The position numbers and the translations under genes were made by a program. The notes under the pieces are model-generated. The model did not search any database, was not told the origin of the DNA, and saw only the letters and a program-made list of their open reading frames with translations. From Tardibacter chloracetimidivorans (GTDB lineage Bacteria > Pseudomonadota > Alphaproteobacteria > Sphingomonadales > Sphingomonadaceae): a stretch of 64,000 bases of DNA. The stretch is taken from NCBI RefSeq assembly GCF_001890385.1, contig NZ_CP018221.1, positions 917,501 through 981,500 on the forward strand, read 5' to 3'. Of this stretch, positions 52,280 to 60,616 are shown in pieces. Each line of letters begins with the position of its first letter. The stretch's first letter is position 1.

Positions 52280-53682
52280 GGCGGGTTTCGTTCGAGTCGC
52301 TTCCGTCCGGAAGTTCGCCGCGCAGCCGATGGTCTTTTGTCGGCCTTTATCACCTCGCGCTTCAGCAACTCAGCCCATGATGCGAGAGCAGACTTGCGAG
52401 GCTCATACAGCTCCGAACGGTTGTAGATGCGCATGATCTTGGACCTGGTTGCGGTTGCGACGTGGTTGAGGATTCTGTCGGCTACTGCAGCGTCGACCCC
52501 CAAACGTTCACAGGCGTGTGTGTTAAAGGTCGTTCGAAGATCATGAAGCACCCAGTGGGGCATCTCCTCCGCTTCGGCACCCTCTAGCGCGGCCACCTTC
52601 TCCCGAGCCGTCTTGATCGCGGCATCAAGACGCTTCCTGGCTTTGCTGAAGCCGGAAACGGACGTTTCGGAGGTCGTGCTGAAAACATAGTCAGAATCAG
52701 CCGGCCGCTCCGAGTCGGCGATGGCGGCCTTGATGATCTCCCGCGACAAGGCCGAGAGAGGAACGCGCAGCGCATTCTTCTTCTTGGTACGATCGGCTGG
52801 AAGAACCCATTCCGCATCGTCGGGACGCTTATCATCGCCAAGGAACAGCTCTCCCACTTTCATGGCCGCCACTTCTTCGCGCCGCATGGGCAGCGTTATC
52901 AAAAGTTGGATCAAAGGTCCAAACGGGTATTCCAGGGTTCCTGCAGCCCTCCATATCTGGGCAAGCTCCGAAAGAGTATGATAGCGGTCGCGCTCATTCT
53001 CAGCGGAGGGCTTCTTGATTGTCTCCGCCACGTTTGTGTCGACCAGTTCCTCATCGACACACCAGCCAATGAATGTCTTCAAATAGGAAAGCTGACGGTT
53101 GGCCGAGATTGGCGCAATCTTAGCGCGATCCCGAACACGCTGAGCAAGGTCGGCCCTTGTGAGCGCCCGTATGGGATAATCCTTGAGATCCTTTAGAATG
53201 CCTTCCTTTCCGTCCAAGGCCCGCCGCACGGCCCCTCCTCGTTGAAGTTGCTTGAGCCTGTTGGTTTCATAGAGATCGAGGGCGTCGCTGACGGACGTGG
53301 TGGCCGCCGTCTCAGCGTCTGGAGCAAGGGTTTCTCGCGCTTCATCAGGATCGGATTTGATGGCGGTCGGATCGATCCCGGACCGGACAGCCTCCTTCCA
53401 GGCGATGGCGGTGGCGCGCGCGTCACCAAGCGAGAGGCCGCTCTCAGATCGACCGTACTGCCCGATCACTCGCCGCGTCGGTTGTTTGGCGGGCGGGAAG
53501 CGGGCAACCAGGACGAACGAGATGATTAGGGCCTTGCCCTTATAGCGCCCATCGGGAACGGACTTGCTCCCCACGCGAACGCGTAGGCCGCCGACCACCG
53601 TGTCGGCGATTTCGTACTGCGGAGCCCCCATTGCTGGCTTCAGATTGTCCAACCACTTGGGGGTAAATTCGACGCGTTCCAT
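52261..53682 (-). CDS. Tyrosine integrase, DUF4102/P4 type, 473 aa
   Basis: N-terminal DUF4102 arm-binding domain: FTPKWLDNLKPAMGAPQYEIADTVVGGLRVRVG. A SAM-like core-binding region follows, then the catalytic domain: TLPMRREEVAAMKVGEL (first Arg), VLHDLRTTFNTHA (His-x-x-Arg), LNHVATATRSKIMRIYNR (His and nucleophile Tyr). I place the start at ATG 53682; 53700 is an alternative and the frame is open to 53790. It lies close to the tRNA-Lys gene and is likely to integrate at or near it. It points away from the tRNA. Confidence 0.9.
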   Translation of the reverse strand: MERVEFTPKWLDNLKPAMGAPQYEIADTVVGGLRVRVGSKSVPDGRYKGKALIISFVLVARFPPAKQPTRRVIGQYGRSESGLSLGDARATAIAWKEAVRSGIDPTAIKSDPDEARETLAPDAETAATTSVSDALDLYETNRLKQLQRGGAVRRALDGKEGILKDLKDYPIRALTRADLAQRVRDRAKIAPISANRQLSYLKTFIGWCVDEELVDTNVAETIKKPSAENERDRYHTLSELAQIWRAAGTLEYPFGPLIQLLITLPMRREEVAAMKVGELFLGDDKRPDDAEWVLPADRTKKKNALRVPLSALSREIIKAAIADSERPADSDYVFSTTSETSVSGFSKARKRLDAAIKTAREKVAALEGAEAEEMPHWVLHDLRTTFNTHACERLGVDAAVADRILNHVATATRSKIMRIYNRSELYEPRKSALASWAELLKREVIKADKRPSAARRTSGRKRLERNPPHSATS

Positions 53683-53722
53683 AGCAAAAAAGACTCTCAT
53701 ACGACGCTCGAGAGCGCAATGT

Positions 53723-53746
53723 TTTTGGCCACACTTTTGGCCACAC
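53723..53746. repeat. Two 12-bp tandem repeats upstream of the integrase
   Basis: TTTTGGCCACAC occurs twice head to tail at 53723-53734 and 53735-53746, about 40 bases upstream of the preferred integrase start. It is a candidate for integrase arm-type or regulator binding. Confidence 0.7.
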
Positions 53747-53911
53747 TTTCTCTGCGCTGCCGAGAGACAGGCCGCGCCGCCCTGATCCAAAATCCTTAGG
53801 ATTATCTATTTTTCCTAATACCTTACTGAGACGGCGTGAGACATCGGCCGCTTCGGTACCGTGATCGGGTTTACAGGGCCGAAAACCGCTGTTAAATGAG
53901 CTTCGACGCAG

Positions 53912-53931
53912 CGGAAATCCCCGGATTTCCG
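53912..53931. repeat. Perfect 20-bp inverted repeat just upstream of tRNA-Lys
   Basis: CGGAAATCC, CC, GGATTTCCG: nine-base arms with a two-base centre, ending 17 bases before the tRNA. It could be a protein-binding site of the neighbouring element. Confidence 0.6.
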
Positions 53932-53948
53932 AGGTTTCACGCGGATGG

Positions 53949-54024
<76 letters not shown>

Positions 54025-54111
54025 TAAACCACTGAAAATAAACGATTTTCTCCGGATCGGTCCGGGCTAACAAACGCTGGGCTAACGTTCTGGCTAACTT
54101 CTCAGGCCTAC

Positions 54112-54139
54112 AAAAAGCCCCAGCGGTGAGGCTGGGGCT
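54112..54139 (-). terminator. Rho-independent terminator
   Basis: On the minus strand, AGCCCCAG, an eight-base loop, CTGGGGCT, then five T. The 8-bp GC-rich perfect stem plus T-run lies 15 bases after the stop of the leftward gene at 54154-54561. Confidence 0.88.
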
Positions 54140-54153
54140 GTGGTGTGGGTGGA

Positions 54154-54561
54154 TCAACCAAGTGAGAACAAGAGCTCCTCGTGCTCCGCTACGTAGGATT
54201 GCAGTTCGCCGATCTCGTATCCATCAAGCCATTCGAACACGTACTTCATGCCCCTCTGAACCTCGGCAAACCCGTCCCGCACAACGCGGTTCAGTTCCAC
54301 GGTGGCTTCATAGCCATCGCCACTCTCGTGCCCTACCAGGATCGATTGAAGCTTGGTGAGTGCCATAAGAGCGGCCAATGCTGCTTCGTCCTTCGTCGTG
54401 GGCCGCCGAGCGAGCGCCAGGTTCTGGGCCCCAGTGTACGCGTAGACGGCAAAAGTATATTCGGGGTCATCTTTGAAAGAACCCGTGGTCTTCCCGTCAT
54501 AGAGCGCGAAGGCCTTCACGAAAGCTTCCACTCGCGGTGACATGGTTTTCGTGTTTTCCAT
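54154..54561 (-). CDS. Hypothetical protein, 135 aa
   Basis: I do not recognise this protein. It begins MENTKTMSPRVEAFVKAFALYDGKTTG and is mostly helical and acidic towards the C-terminus (DGYEIGELQSYVAEHEELLF). It has no membrane segment or signal peptide. Its start lies two bases after the stop of the next small gene upstream, so the two form a bicistronic unit ended by the terminator at 54112-54139. Its position beside tRNA-Lys suggests accessory cargo. Confidence 0.65.
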   Translation of the reverse strand: MENTKTMSPRVEAFVKAFALYDGKTTGSFKDDPEYTFAVYAYTGAQNLALARRPTTKDEAALAALMALTKLQSILVGHESGDGYEATVELNRVVRDGFAEVQRGMKYVFEWLDGYEIGELQSYVAEHEELLFSLG

Positions 54562-54563
54562 CG

Positions 54564-54872
54564 TCAGTCCCCTCCTTCACTGGCGTAAAAGTTCGCCAGC
54601 GCAGCCAGATAACCAATCGCTTCGGTAGCCCGCTCCTTCAGGTCACCATTGAGTTCATGGGCTCTGGAACTTTGACCGCAATGGGCGCATTCAAGGTGAG
54701 CGCTGCCGATGACAGCACTAAGCGCGTGAATGAAACCTGTCAGAAGCGTGACCTTTTCAGCTGAAGATTCGTAGAACTCCCGGACCCCATTGATCGTGAA
54801 AGATCCCAGGCGCTGCTCGAATGTATCGGGTTTGCTGTCGGCGGACTCCGCCTGTAGATTGGCATCAGCCAT
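54564..54872 (-). CDS. Hypothetical protein, 102 aa
   Basis: Unrecognised, acidic and helical. A CAHCGQ pair in the middle (ECAHCGQSSRAHE) could bind zinc with the nearby His residues. It is the first gene of a two-gene leftward unit and is divergent from the RHH gene at 54960. Confidence 0.6.
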   Translation of the reverse strand: MADANLQAESADSKPDTFEQRLGSFTINGVREFYESSAEKVTLLTGFIHALSAVIGSAHLECAHCGQSSRAHELNGDLKERATEAIGYLAALANFYASEGGD

Positions 54873-54959
54873 GATCGTCTCCTGTGTAGACGGTTGGGGT
54901 TAGAGCCGGAGCGAGGCGGCAACCTTGCTTCGGTTCGATATTATTGGTATGCCAAAAAC

Positions 54960-55139
54960 ATGAAGGCGTCAATATCGGCACACCAAAAATCTAGAGGGCG
55001 TCCAGCGACGGGAAGAGACCCGTCCGTTAGTGTCAGACTTCCATCCGAATTATTGGCAAAGATTGACGCCATGCGAGGCAGTGCCAGCCGCTCCGAAGCC
55101 ATCAGGCGGCTGGTGGAAGCCGGCCTTGGGGAGCGATAG
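54960..55139 (+). CDS. Ribbon-helix-helix (CopG-like) DNA-binding protein, 59 aa
   Basis: From ATG 54960 the protein is basic at the N-terminus (SAHQKSRGRPATGRDP). It then shows SVSVRLPSELLAKIDAMRGSASRSEAIRRLVEAGL, the RHH strand-helix-helix pattern. The upstream open frame to 54894 is not needed. The next gene begins immediately after the stop, which suggests an RHH regulator paired with a partner, as in toxin-antitoxin modules. That pairing is inference. Confidence 0.75.
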   Translation: MKASISAHQKSRGRPATGRDPSVSVRLPSELLAKIDAMRGSASRSEAIRRLVEAGLGER

Positions 55140-55658
55140 GTGGCGGAGACGATCCGGCGGCGCGCCGATAAAATTTTCGCCAGATGCCGCGAAAACGTGC
55201 AGGATGACATCAACGCCATTCTGGCAGAGCATTCTGCAGTTGGTAGACTTCAAAGCGGCGCGACAATCACGCGCACTGTCCGAGCGTTTGAGACCCGGTC
55301 AGCGGAAGCTCTCGGGACGATATTTGAATCCGTAACTACGCGCACCGATCATCGCGGGCGGGAATGGCGCAAGATGCTAAATGACGTCCAAGAGGCCCTT
55401 GACGCCCAAATGGATGCCGCGCCTGATTTCCTGAAAAGGACGTTTCTCGTCGCCAAGAAGGACGGTCCGCAGCTCGCCGAGCCACTTCTTGCTGCCGCGC
55501 GCGCAACTTTGAATGGTATCTTAGCGGAGTTCCGCGACGGGTGGACTTCGCCCCGCCCAAAGCCTTGGAACGAACGTCACCCAGTCATTTACGCCATTGG
55601 ACTGCTCATCTTGGGCGCGATTGCTGGCACCGCAGTTAATCACCTCATTCCATTATAG
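55140..55658 (+). CDS. Hypothetical membrane-anchored protein, 172 aa
   Basis: It starts at GTG 55140, directly after the RHH stop, with GGGGAG six bases upstream. The protein is helical and charged for 145 residues, then has one C-terminal transmembrane segment, VIYAIGLLILGAIAGTAV, close to the end. It could be a tail-anchored protein with its bulk in the cytoplasm. No family is recognised. Coupling to the RHH gene suggests a regulated two-gene module. Confidence 0.65.
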   Translation: MAETIRRRADKIFARCRENVQDDINAILAEHSAVGRLQSGATITRTVRAFETRSAEALGTIFESVTTRTDHRGREWRKMLNDVQEALDAQMDAAPDFLKRTFLVAKKDGPQLAEPLLAAARATLNGILAEFRDGWTSPRPKPWNERHPVIYAIGLLILGAIAGTAVNHLIPL

Positions 55659-55845
55659 CATGCCATGGCCTCCAGGGGATGAGCCTGGGGTAAGCCGGGG
55701 GCGCTCACCGTCGTACCGCCCCCGCGCCATGTCGGCCTGCTTTACAGCGTTCCCCTATCGTTCCTGTGCCGAATTGATGCGACTCGCCCGTTAACCTTGG
55801 TTGGTCCCGTTCTTGCTTATCTCTCTGAAAACAGGGAGATCAGAC

Positions 55846-56445
55846 ATGAAGTGGTTGCTCAGCCTTTTGGCGCTCATGGTTCCAGTAACTGCCGACGCCA
55901 ATACGGTGAGAGAGGGGATCATCAAGAATTACGATCTCACGATCAATCACACCACACCGAGCATCGGTGGCCACACGATCTTTGACCTTCAGATCTTTCC
56001 AACGGAAGCACAGGGTCCGATCTCAACGACATTCTCGTTCGTCTACCTCTTCGGCATATATTACGAGATGTACTGGAGCAACGAAGGCAAACTAGAGCAC
56101 CGTCTTGTTGGTCCCTCAACGACGCCGCAGCCACTCATCATCGAGCCTACGCACTACCGATATCGGATTGAAGGCATCAACTCCTATGATCACTGCGGAG
56201 AGACGCCGGGCGTAGTCGGTATGACCTGTGGCATCACGGGGTTCACCGGTTGGATAATTAACGACCATCACCTTTACATAGATCCCATGTGGCAAGACGA
56301 TCAGGAGTTCGCGTACCGCCTTGAGATAACGAACTACCCGCCGCCCGTGCCGGAGCCAGCCACATGGCTCATGATGATATCGGGCTTCGGGATGATCGGG
56401 CTGGCCTATCGTCGACGGCTACGCACCGCTTCCCCGATTTCGTGA
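55846..56445 (+). CDS. PEP-CTERM-sorted secreted protein, 199 aa
   Basis: The N-terminus MKWLLSLLALMVPVTADA is a signal peptide. The C-terminus has VPEPATWLMMISGFGMIGLAYRRR, that is, a PEP motif, a membrane helix and an Arg cluster, the tripartite signal processed by exosortase. The mature part is rich in Tyr, Thr and beta-prone segments and contains two Cys (DHCGE...MTCG). GGGAG precedes ATG 55846. It is probably exported and released into the envelope or exopolysaccharide layer. A terminator follows at 56582. Confidence 0.85.
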   Translation: MKWLLSLLALMVPVTADANTVREGIIKNYDLTINHTTPSIGGHTIFDLQIFPTEAQGPISTTFSFVYLFGIYYEMYWSNEGKLEHRLVGPSTTPQPLIIEPTHYRYRIEGINSYDHCGETPGVVGMTCGITGFTGWIINDHHLYIDPMWQDDQEFAYRLEITNYPPPVPEPATWLMMISGFGMIGLAYRRRLRTASPIS

Positions 56446-56581
56446 CATCTGCTATAACTGTTATCGGGTCCGCTGCTCCGCTAAGCCCGTGATTGCTACC
56501 GGTCTCCTTGGCGGATGCAGCGACCTCATTTCTGGGTTCCAGGACTGGCTTTGCTGCTAGTATCCAGCGGGCCTTGGAATG

Positions 56582-56635
56582 CTCCCGGTTCCGGCAGTGG
56601 CTTTGCTGCTACCCAGCCGTGTTCCGGGAGTTTTT
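56582..56635 (+). terminator. Rho-independent terminator
   Basis: Stem CTCCCGG with CCGGGAG (56582-56588 and 56624-56630), with an inner CGGC/GCCG extension, then five T. It lies between the PEP-CTERM gene and the convergent phage-like operon and suits the rightward gene. The loop contains a second copy of TGGCTTTGCTGCTA found at 56544. Confidence 0.75.
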
Positions 56636-56712
56636 GTTTCAGCTACCGCCACGCCGCCAGAGGCGCAGCACCGCATATTCCAGCGCCCAGAGCAGCGAGA
56701 CGGCCTCCACCA

Positions 56713-58809
56713 TCATCCGCCCCTCTTCCGTTTCCAGTCCCAATACACACCCAGCACAGCACCCTCAGTCGGCTCGACACCGCGAGCCTTGAGGCCGTCC
56801 CTGATCTTTTTCCTGGTGTCGTCCGGGATATCCCGCTCCCGCATCGTGATGAGCTGCTGGGGAATGGTGTCGCCGTTATCACCGAACAGCGTCACGATGG
56901 CGCGGTTGTGCCAGGGCACTGGCGCTGCGAGATTGGCTGTGCGTGCAAATTGTCGATCGACGTACTTTTCGATCTCGGCGTCGGAAAACTTATGGCCTGC
57001 CTTTACCTGCTCCGCCAGAAGCCCGGTCCGGATGTGTGACGTGATTGCAGCCTGACGCTGGAGGGCCGCTTTCTTATTGCCGGGCGCAGCCTGAGAAGCA
57101 TCCACCCCCAACGCCATCAGCCGATCTCTCAGGACTGCATTGAGCGCGGTCCTATCTACGCTCTGCGGCGACTTCTCGCCACCGCCCTGGATCAATTCCG
57201 AACGTTCCTTCGCAAGCTGCTGGAAATCGCTCTCCGACAGCCGGGCGCGCAACTGGTAGAACTGCTGATCGGACAGACTCCGCAAGGTGCGGTCGTCCAT
57301 CAGGCTCAGATACACGGCGGGATCGGTGCTATCGTCGCCCTTCGCCACGCGCTGCGCATAGTTGAGCAGCTCGACACGCTTTTCGGCAGGCACCCGCGAG
57401 CGAATGCTGACCGGCAATTCGGAATAGCGCCCGCCGTTCTGAAGCAGCACCTCCATGGCGTCGGCAACCGCTTCGTCGTCGACCTGCTGCTTTGACGAAC
57501 GCGCATCGTTGAACTGGGATTCGACCTGAGCCAGCGCCGTCTTCAACGCCACCGGGTTATTCTGGAGGCGCGGATCGCGCATCACTTCGGCCTGCAATTC
57601 GATCAGCGTCGGTTGACGCGGAGCGCCATCGCCAGCTTCGAGCGCGGCCATGTTGCGGGCCACGTAAGCCTGGGTTTCGGGAGGCATGAACGCCAGCCAG
57701 TTTGCGCCGCCCTTCTTCACTGCCTTGTCAACGGCACCCGGCCCGGCGTTGTACGCGCCCCAGGCGAGGTCCACCGAGCCATAGCGTTTGAGCATCGCCC
57801 CGAGGTAGTCCCTCCCTACCCGCGCACGTTCTTCATGGCCGTCATCGGCCGCAGGACGCACACCAAAGCCCGGATCTCGCTCCGTGGCGGGCATGACCTG
57901 CATTTCCCCACGCGCGCCCTTGCGGCTGGTCAGAACCTTGCCGTCGTCGCCAAAGCGACGCCCGTTGCTTTCCGCCTGGATCGTGATGCCGACGATGCGA
58001 TCAATATCCGTGGGGAAGATGCTGCGGACCCTACCGGCGAACTTCTCGGTCGCAACCGCCATGCCGGTCCATGTGTTTTCATGTTCGCGGATGATCCTGT
58101 CGGCATCGGCGATCGTCTCCGCCGACATGAACTCGCGATAGCGCGCGGCGAGCTTCTTTGCGCCGGGAATGTCGTTCTCCTGGAGCAGCGACGAGATTTT
58201 CAGCTTGGCGAAGCTGCCGGTAAAATCCTGCCGTTGCGCAACCTCTTCCGTGGCGCTGATATAGCCAGCCGCGCGGGCGGTCGCGAGACGCTGCCGCGCC
58301 GTTTCCAATGCGGCAATCGCATCATCTTCGGTCGCTGCCGATACGGCCGCCACCTTGAGCGCCGGCAGGTCCGACAGAAGCTGGCCGCGCTCCGCATCCT
58401 TTCGCTTGCCGAAGGCGTAACCACGAACAGCGGCAATCCCGCGCTCGGTGTCGGTCTTGATCGTCTCCGAGAACAACGCCCGCGCCCGGCTGGAGCGGAT
58501 ATTCTTCAGGGCATTGTCGCCGATCGTGCGAAGCTTCCCCTCATAGCGCGATTCAACCGTGCCATATTCCTGATCTTCCGCAGCTTCGGCATCGAGCCGG
58601 GCCTTCTCGATCAGATATTGCGAACGCCCCTTGGCAAGATCGAGCTGATCCTGGGTTTCCTGAAGATCATCGCCAATTCCGGAGATCGTGCGGCCGAGGC
58701 TGGCGAAGCCCTCGCCCCAGGCTCCCGCATTGCGGACGGACACAACCCCACGCCGCGACTGCGGAACGGGGCGCGCGCCAAGGTCATCGACTGTAGGGAG
58801 TCTCGGCAA
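56713..58809 (-). CDS. Phage virion-type lytic transglycosylase, 698 aa
   Basis: A long helical N-terminal region (to about residue 265) with coiled-coil character is followed by an SLT-type domain. That domain has ITIQAESNG with the catalytic Glu, GARGEMQVMPAT, LAWGAYNAGPGAV and MPPETQAYVARNM. A helical C-terminal region of 300 residues follows. This layout matches phage internal virion/ejection proteins that open the peptidoglycan during DNA entry. The start is TTG 58809 with AGGA upstream. It is the last gene of the leftward phage-like operon. Confidence 0.8.
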   Translation of the reverse strand: MPRLPTVDDLGARPVPQSRRGVVSVRNAGAWGEGFASLGRTISGIGDDLQETQDQLDLAKGRSQYLIEKARLDAEAAEDQEYGTVESRYEGKLRTIGDNALKNIRSSRARALFSETIKTDTERGIAAVRGYAFGKRKDAERGQLLSDLPALKVAAVSAATEDDAIAALETARQRLATARAAGYISATEEVAQRQDFTGSFAKLKISSLLQENDIPGAKKLAARYREFMSAETIADADRIIREHENTWTGMAVATEKFAGRVRSIFPTDIDRIVGITIQAESNGRRFGDDGKVLTSRKGARGEMQVMPATERDPGFGVRPAADDGHEERARVGRDYLGAMLKRYGSVDLAWGAYNAGPGAVDKAVKKGGANWLAFMPPETQAYVARNMAALEAGDGAPRQPTLIELQAEVMRDPRLQNNPVALKTALAQVESQFNDARSSKQQVDDEAVADAMEVLLQNGGRYSELPVSIRSRVPAEKRVELLNYAQRVAKGDDSTDPAVYLSLMDDRTLRSLSDQQFYQLRARLSESDFQQLAKERSELIQGGGEKSPQSVDRTALNAVLRDRLMALGVDASQAAPGNKKAALQRQAAITSHIRTGLLAEQVKAGHKFSDAEIEKYVDRQFARTANLAAPVPWHNRAIVTLFGDNGDTIPQQLITMRERDIPDDTRKKIRDGLKARGVEPTEGAVLGVYWDWKRKRGG

Positions 58810-58820
58810 TGGCGTGTCCT

Positions 58821-58967
58821 CTACTGAATGGTGGGAGGGCTATCGGACGCCAGTTCGGCAACCGCATCCCGCTTCATTTCCGACAGGAGCGGCATGCCCA
58901 TGTAAAACCGGCAGAGATCGTCCTCTTCCCAGCCGGGCGGCAAATCCTCTTCGTCCATCTCGTTCAT
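58821..58967 (-). CDS. Small hypothetical phage-operon protein, 48 aa
   Basis: The protein MNEMDEEDLPPGWEEDDLCRF... is acidic and short, starting at ATG 58967 with an ATGA overlap on the previous gene. Its stop is 11 bases before the transglycosylase start. The tight coupling supports its being real; its function is unknown. Confidence 0.6.
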   Translation of the reverse strand: MNEMDEEDLPPGWEEDDLCRFYMGMPLLSEMKRDAVAELASDSPPTIQ

Positions 58968-59581
58968 GCCACCAGCTTTCTGAGAATGGCGCACATCGCC
59001 GCGTCGGACAGGTTCTCGAACCACGCCATGAAACTCGCATCATCATGTTCATCGAGACGATCACGAAGCCGGTTCAGCCGCGCACGGGCAACCGCGATGT
59101 TTCGCCGCGCGTCATGCCCCCATTCGTGGCAGAGGATCGCCCCTTCGGGCAGCTTCGCGAAGTTCGCAGCCGCCTCATCGGAAACCCAGGGAACGGACGG
59201 CTTGGCGCTCATCAACTCCAAAAGAGCGGCTTCCGCCACCTCATCCGGCAGGGCTTCGAAGCTCCGCTCAAATGCCAGTTGTTCGTCCCGGTCCAGGTGC
59301 ATCATCACATCGGCGGCGGCGGCCGACATCTTGAAATAATAATTGTAGTGCGCCGGATCGTTACCAGCCGCCATGAACTCCTTCATGGACACGATCGGGA
59401 CCGGAGCTGCATCGGAGAGGATTGTCCCCGACACACTCCCCAGCGACTGCTTCTGGCTTACCAGCGAGCGATAGCGGGCCTGCTTGCCCTCATCCTTCCA
59501 ATAAGCCTGCGTGCCCATCTCCCCCTCGATCTGGGCGATTTCACCAAGGATCGTCTGGATAGGCTGAAGGTCGTTGCTCAT
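58964..59581 (-). CDS. Hypothetical phage-operon protein, 205 aa
   Basis: ATG 59581 shares its A with the preceding stop. The N-terminal part is helical (NDLQPIQTILGEIAQIEGEMG). The middle has AAAADVMMHLDRDEQLAFERSFEALPDE, and the C-terminus is a charged helix ending AMCAILRKLVA. The HEWGHDARRN segment contains an H-E-x-x-H-like pattern (HEWGH), as in metalloproteases, but no wider family is recognised. Confidence 0.65.
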   Translation of the reverse strand: MSNDLQPIQTILGEIAQIEGEMGTQAYWKDEGKQARYRSLVSQKQSLGSVSGTILSDAAPVPIVSMKEFMAAGNDPAHYNYYFKMSAAAADVMMHLDRDEQLAFERSFEALPDEVAEAALLELMSAKPSVPWVSDEAAANFAKLPEGAILCHEWGHDARRNIAVARARLNRLRDRLDEHDDASFMAWFENLSDAAMCAILRKLVA

Positions 59582-60057
59582 CAGACCGCCTTCTTCGGCT
59601 GGGTGCGCTGCCATTCGAGTATCGCGGCGGCTTCGGAATGATGGCCCTTCACCACCGGCACATCGTCGTGAATGCGCACGACGCAGAAACCCATGCCTGC
59701 ACGCCATTCCGCCCGGAAGTCATCGGAAAGGATGGTGGCGACGGTGTTGACCGGCTTGCGGCTGAAGACCTTTCGCACCGAAACCTCGCACCCGTTCAGC
59801 CGGACAGCCTCGATGCAGATTTCCAGTTCCCAGCTTTCATCATCCGCCAGCAGGTAAACGATATCGTGGCGCTGGAACTGCTTGCCGACGTGCTTCCACG
59901 CCTCCAGATAGCGCGCATCCTCCTGCGTCATACCCGGAGGGGCTTTCAGCATGAAGTGACGGCGCATGTGCTCCATAGGCATGATATTGCCGGGAGGGAG
60001 GCAGGGGCGCTTTATCGTGGGTTCGGCAGCGACAGCTTCGGGTTTTGCAACAGCCAT
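59581..60057 (-). CDS. Hypothetical phage-operon protein, 158 aa
   Basis: Starts at ATG 60057 behind GAGGAG, with the upstream gene's stop directly before it. The first 30 residues are Ala/Pro-rich; then MRRHFMLKAPPGMTQEDARYLEAWKHVGKQFQRHDIVYLLADDESW suggests a compact alpha/beta domain. No family is recognised. Its position between small-terminase-like and transglycosylase genes suggests a virion or assembly role. Confidence 0.65.
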   Translation of the reverse strand: MAVAKPEAVAAEPTIKRPCLPPGNIMPMEHMRRHFMLKAPPGMTQEDARYLEAWKHVGKQFQRHDIVYLLADDESWELEICIEAVRLNGCEVSVRKVFSRKPVNTVATILSDDFRAEWRAGMGFCVVRIHDDVPVVKGHHSEAAAILEWQRTQPKKAV

Positions 60058-60058
60058 A

Positions 60059-60616
60059 TCAATTCTCCTCAATGACCGCCTGAAACACAGGGCGGATGCT
60101 CTTCTCGTATTCCGTGGACCATTCAGGCGACGGGACGCTGATCCACGACATCACGCCAAAGCCGGACGGCGACGCCACCGGCAGCAGTTCGCCTGCAATG
60201 AGGCGGGACAGCACCGTCTCGACATTGTGCGGATCGACGGCGACCGGGGTCTTCATGCCATAGGAACCGGCCTGGCGGTTCAATTCGCGGGCACGAGTGC
60301 GCGCATCGCCCACAGCCTCCGCAAGCGCCTTGGCGGCTCTCTGAGCGCGTACTAGCGCATCCTCATAGCCAGCCAGGGAAACCTTCATCTCATCGCGGAT
60401 CGCGGCCCTGCGCTCTGCCTGGACGGCAGCAGCGGCGACGCGTTCACGACGGGTGTTCTCAGCTTCAGCCGCATCGATAGCGGCCAGTTCGGAACGCTTG
60501 GCGGATATGGTGGCAGGATCGAACGGTTTGCCGTCCAGCACCGCCGCGCCCTGCGCTGCCTCCAGTTCGTCCAGTTCCACGGACAGCGCCATGCGGCGAT
60601 CGGCAAGGTCTATCAT
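60059..60616 (-). CDS. Hypothetical coiled-coil phage-operon protein, 185 aa
   Basis: The first 110 residues are Ala/Glu/Arg-rich and form a long predicted coiled coil (ELAAIDAAEAENTRRERVAAAAVQAERRAAIRDE and on, here abbreviated to positions 45-80). A small C-terminal domain ends SPEWSTEYEKSIRPVFQ. ATGA overlap with the upstream gene. Scaffold-like composition, but no family is recognised. Confidence 0.65.
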   Translation of the reverse strand: MIDLADRRMALSVELDELEAAQGAAVLDGKPFDPATISAKRSELAAIDAAEAENTRRERVAAAAVQAERRAAIRDEMKVSLAGYEDALVRAQRAAKALAEAVGDARTRARELNRQAGSYGMKTPVAVDPHNVETVLSRLIAGELLPVASPSGFGVMSWISVPSPEWSTEYEKSIRPVFQAVIEEN

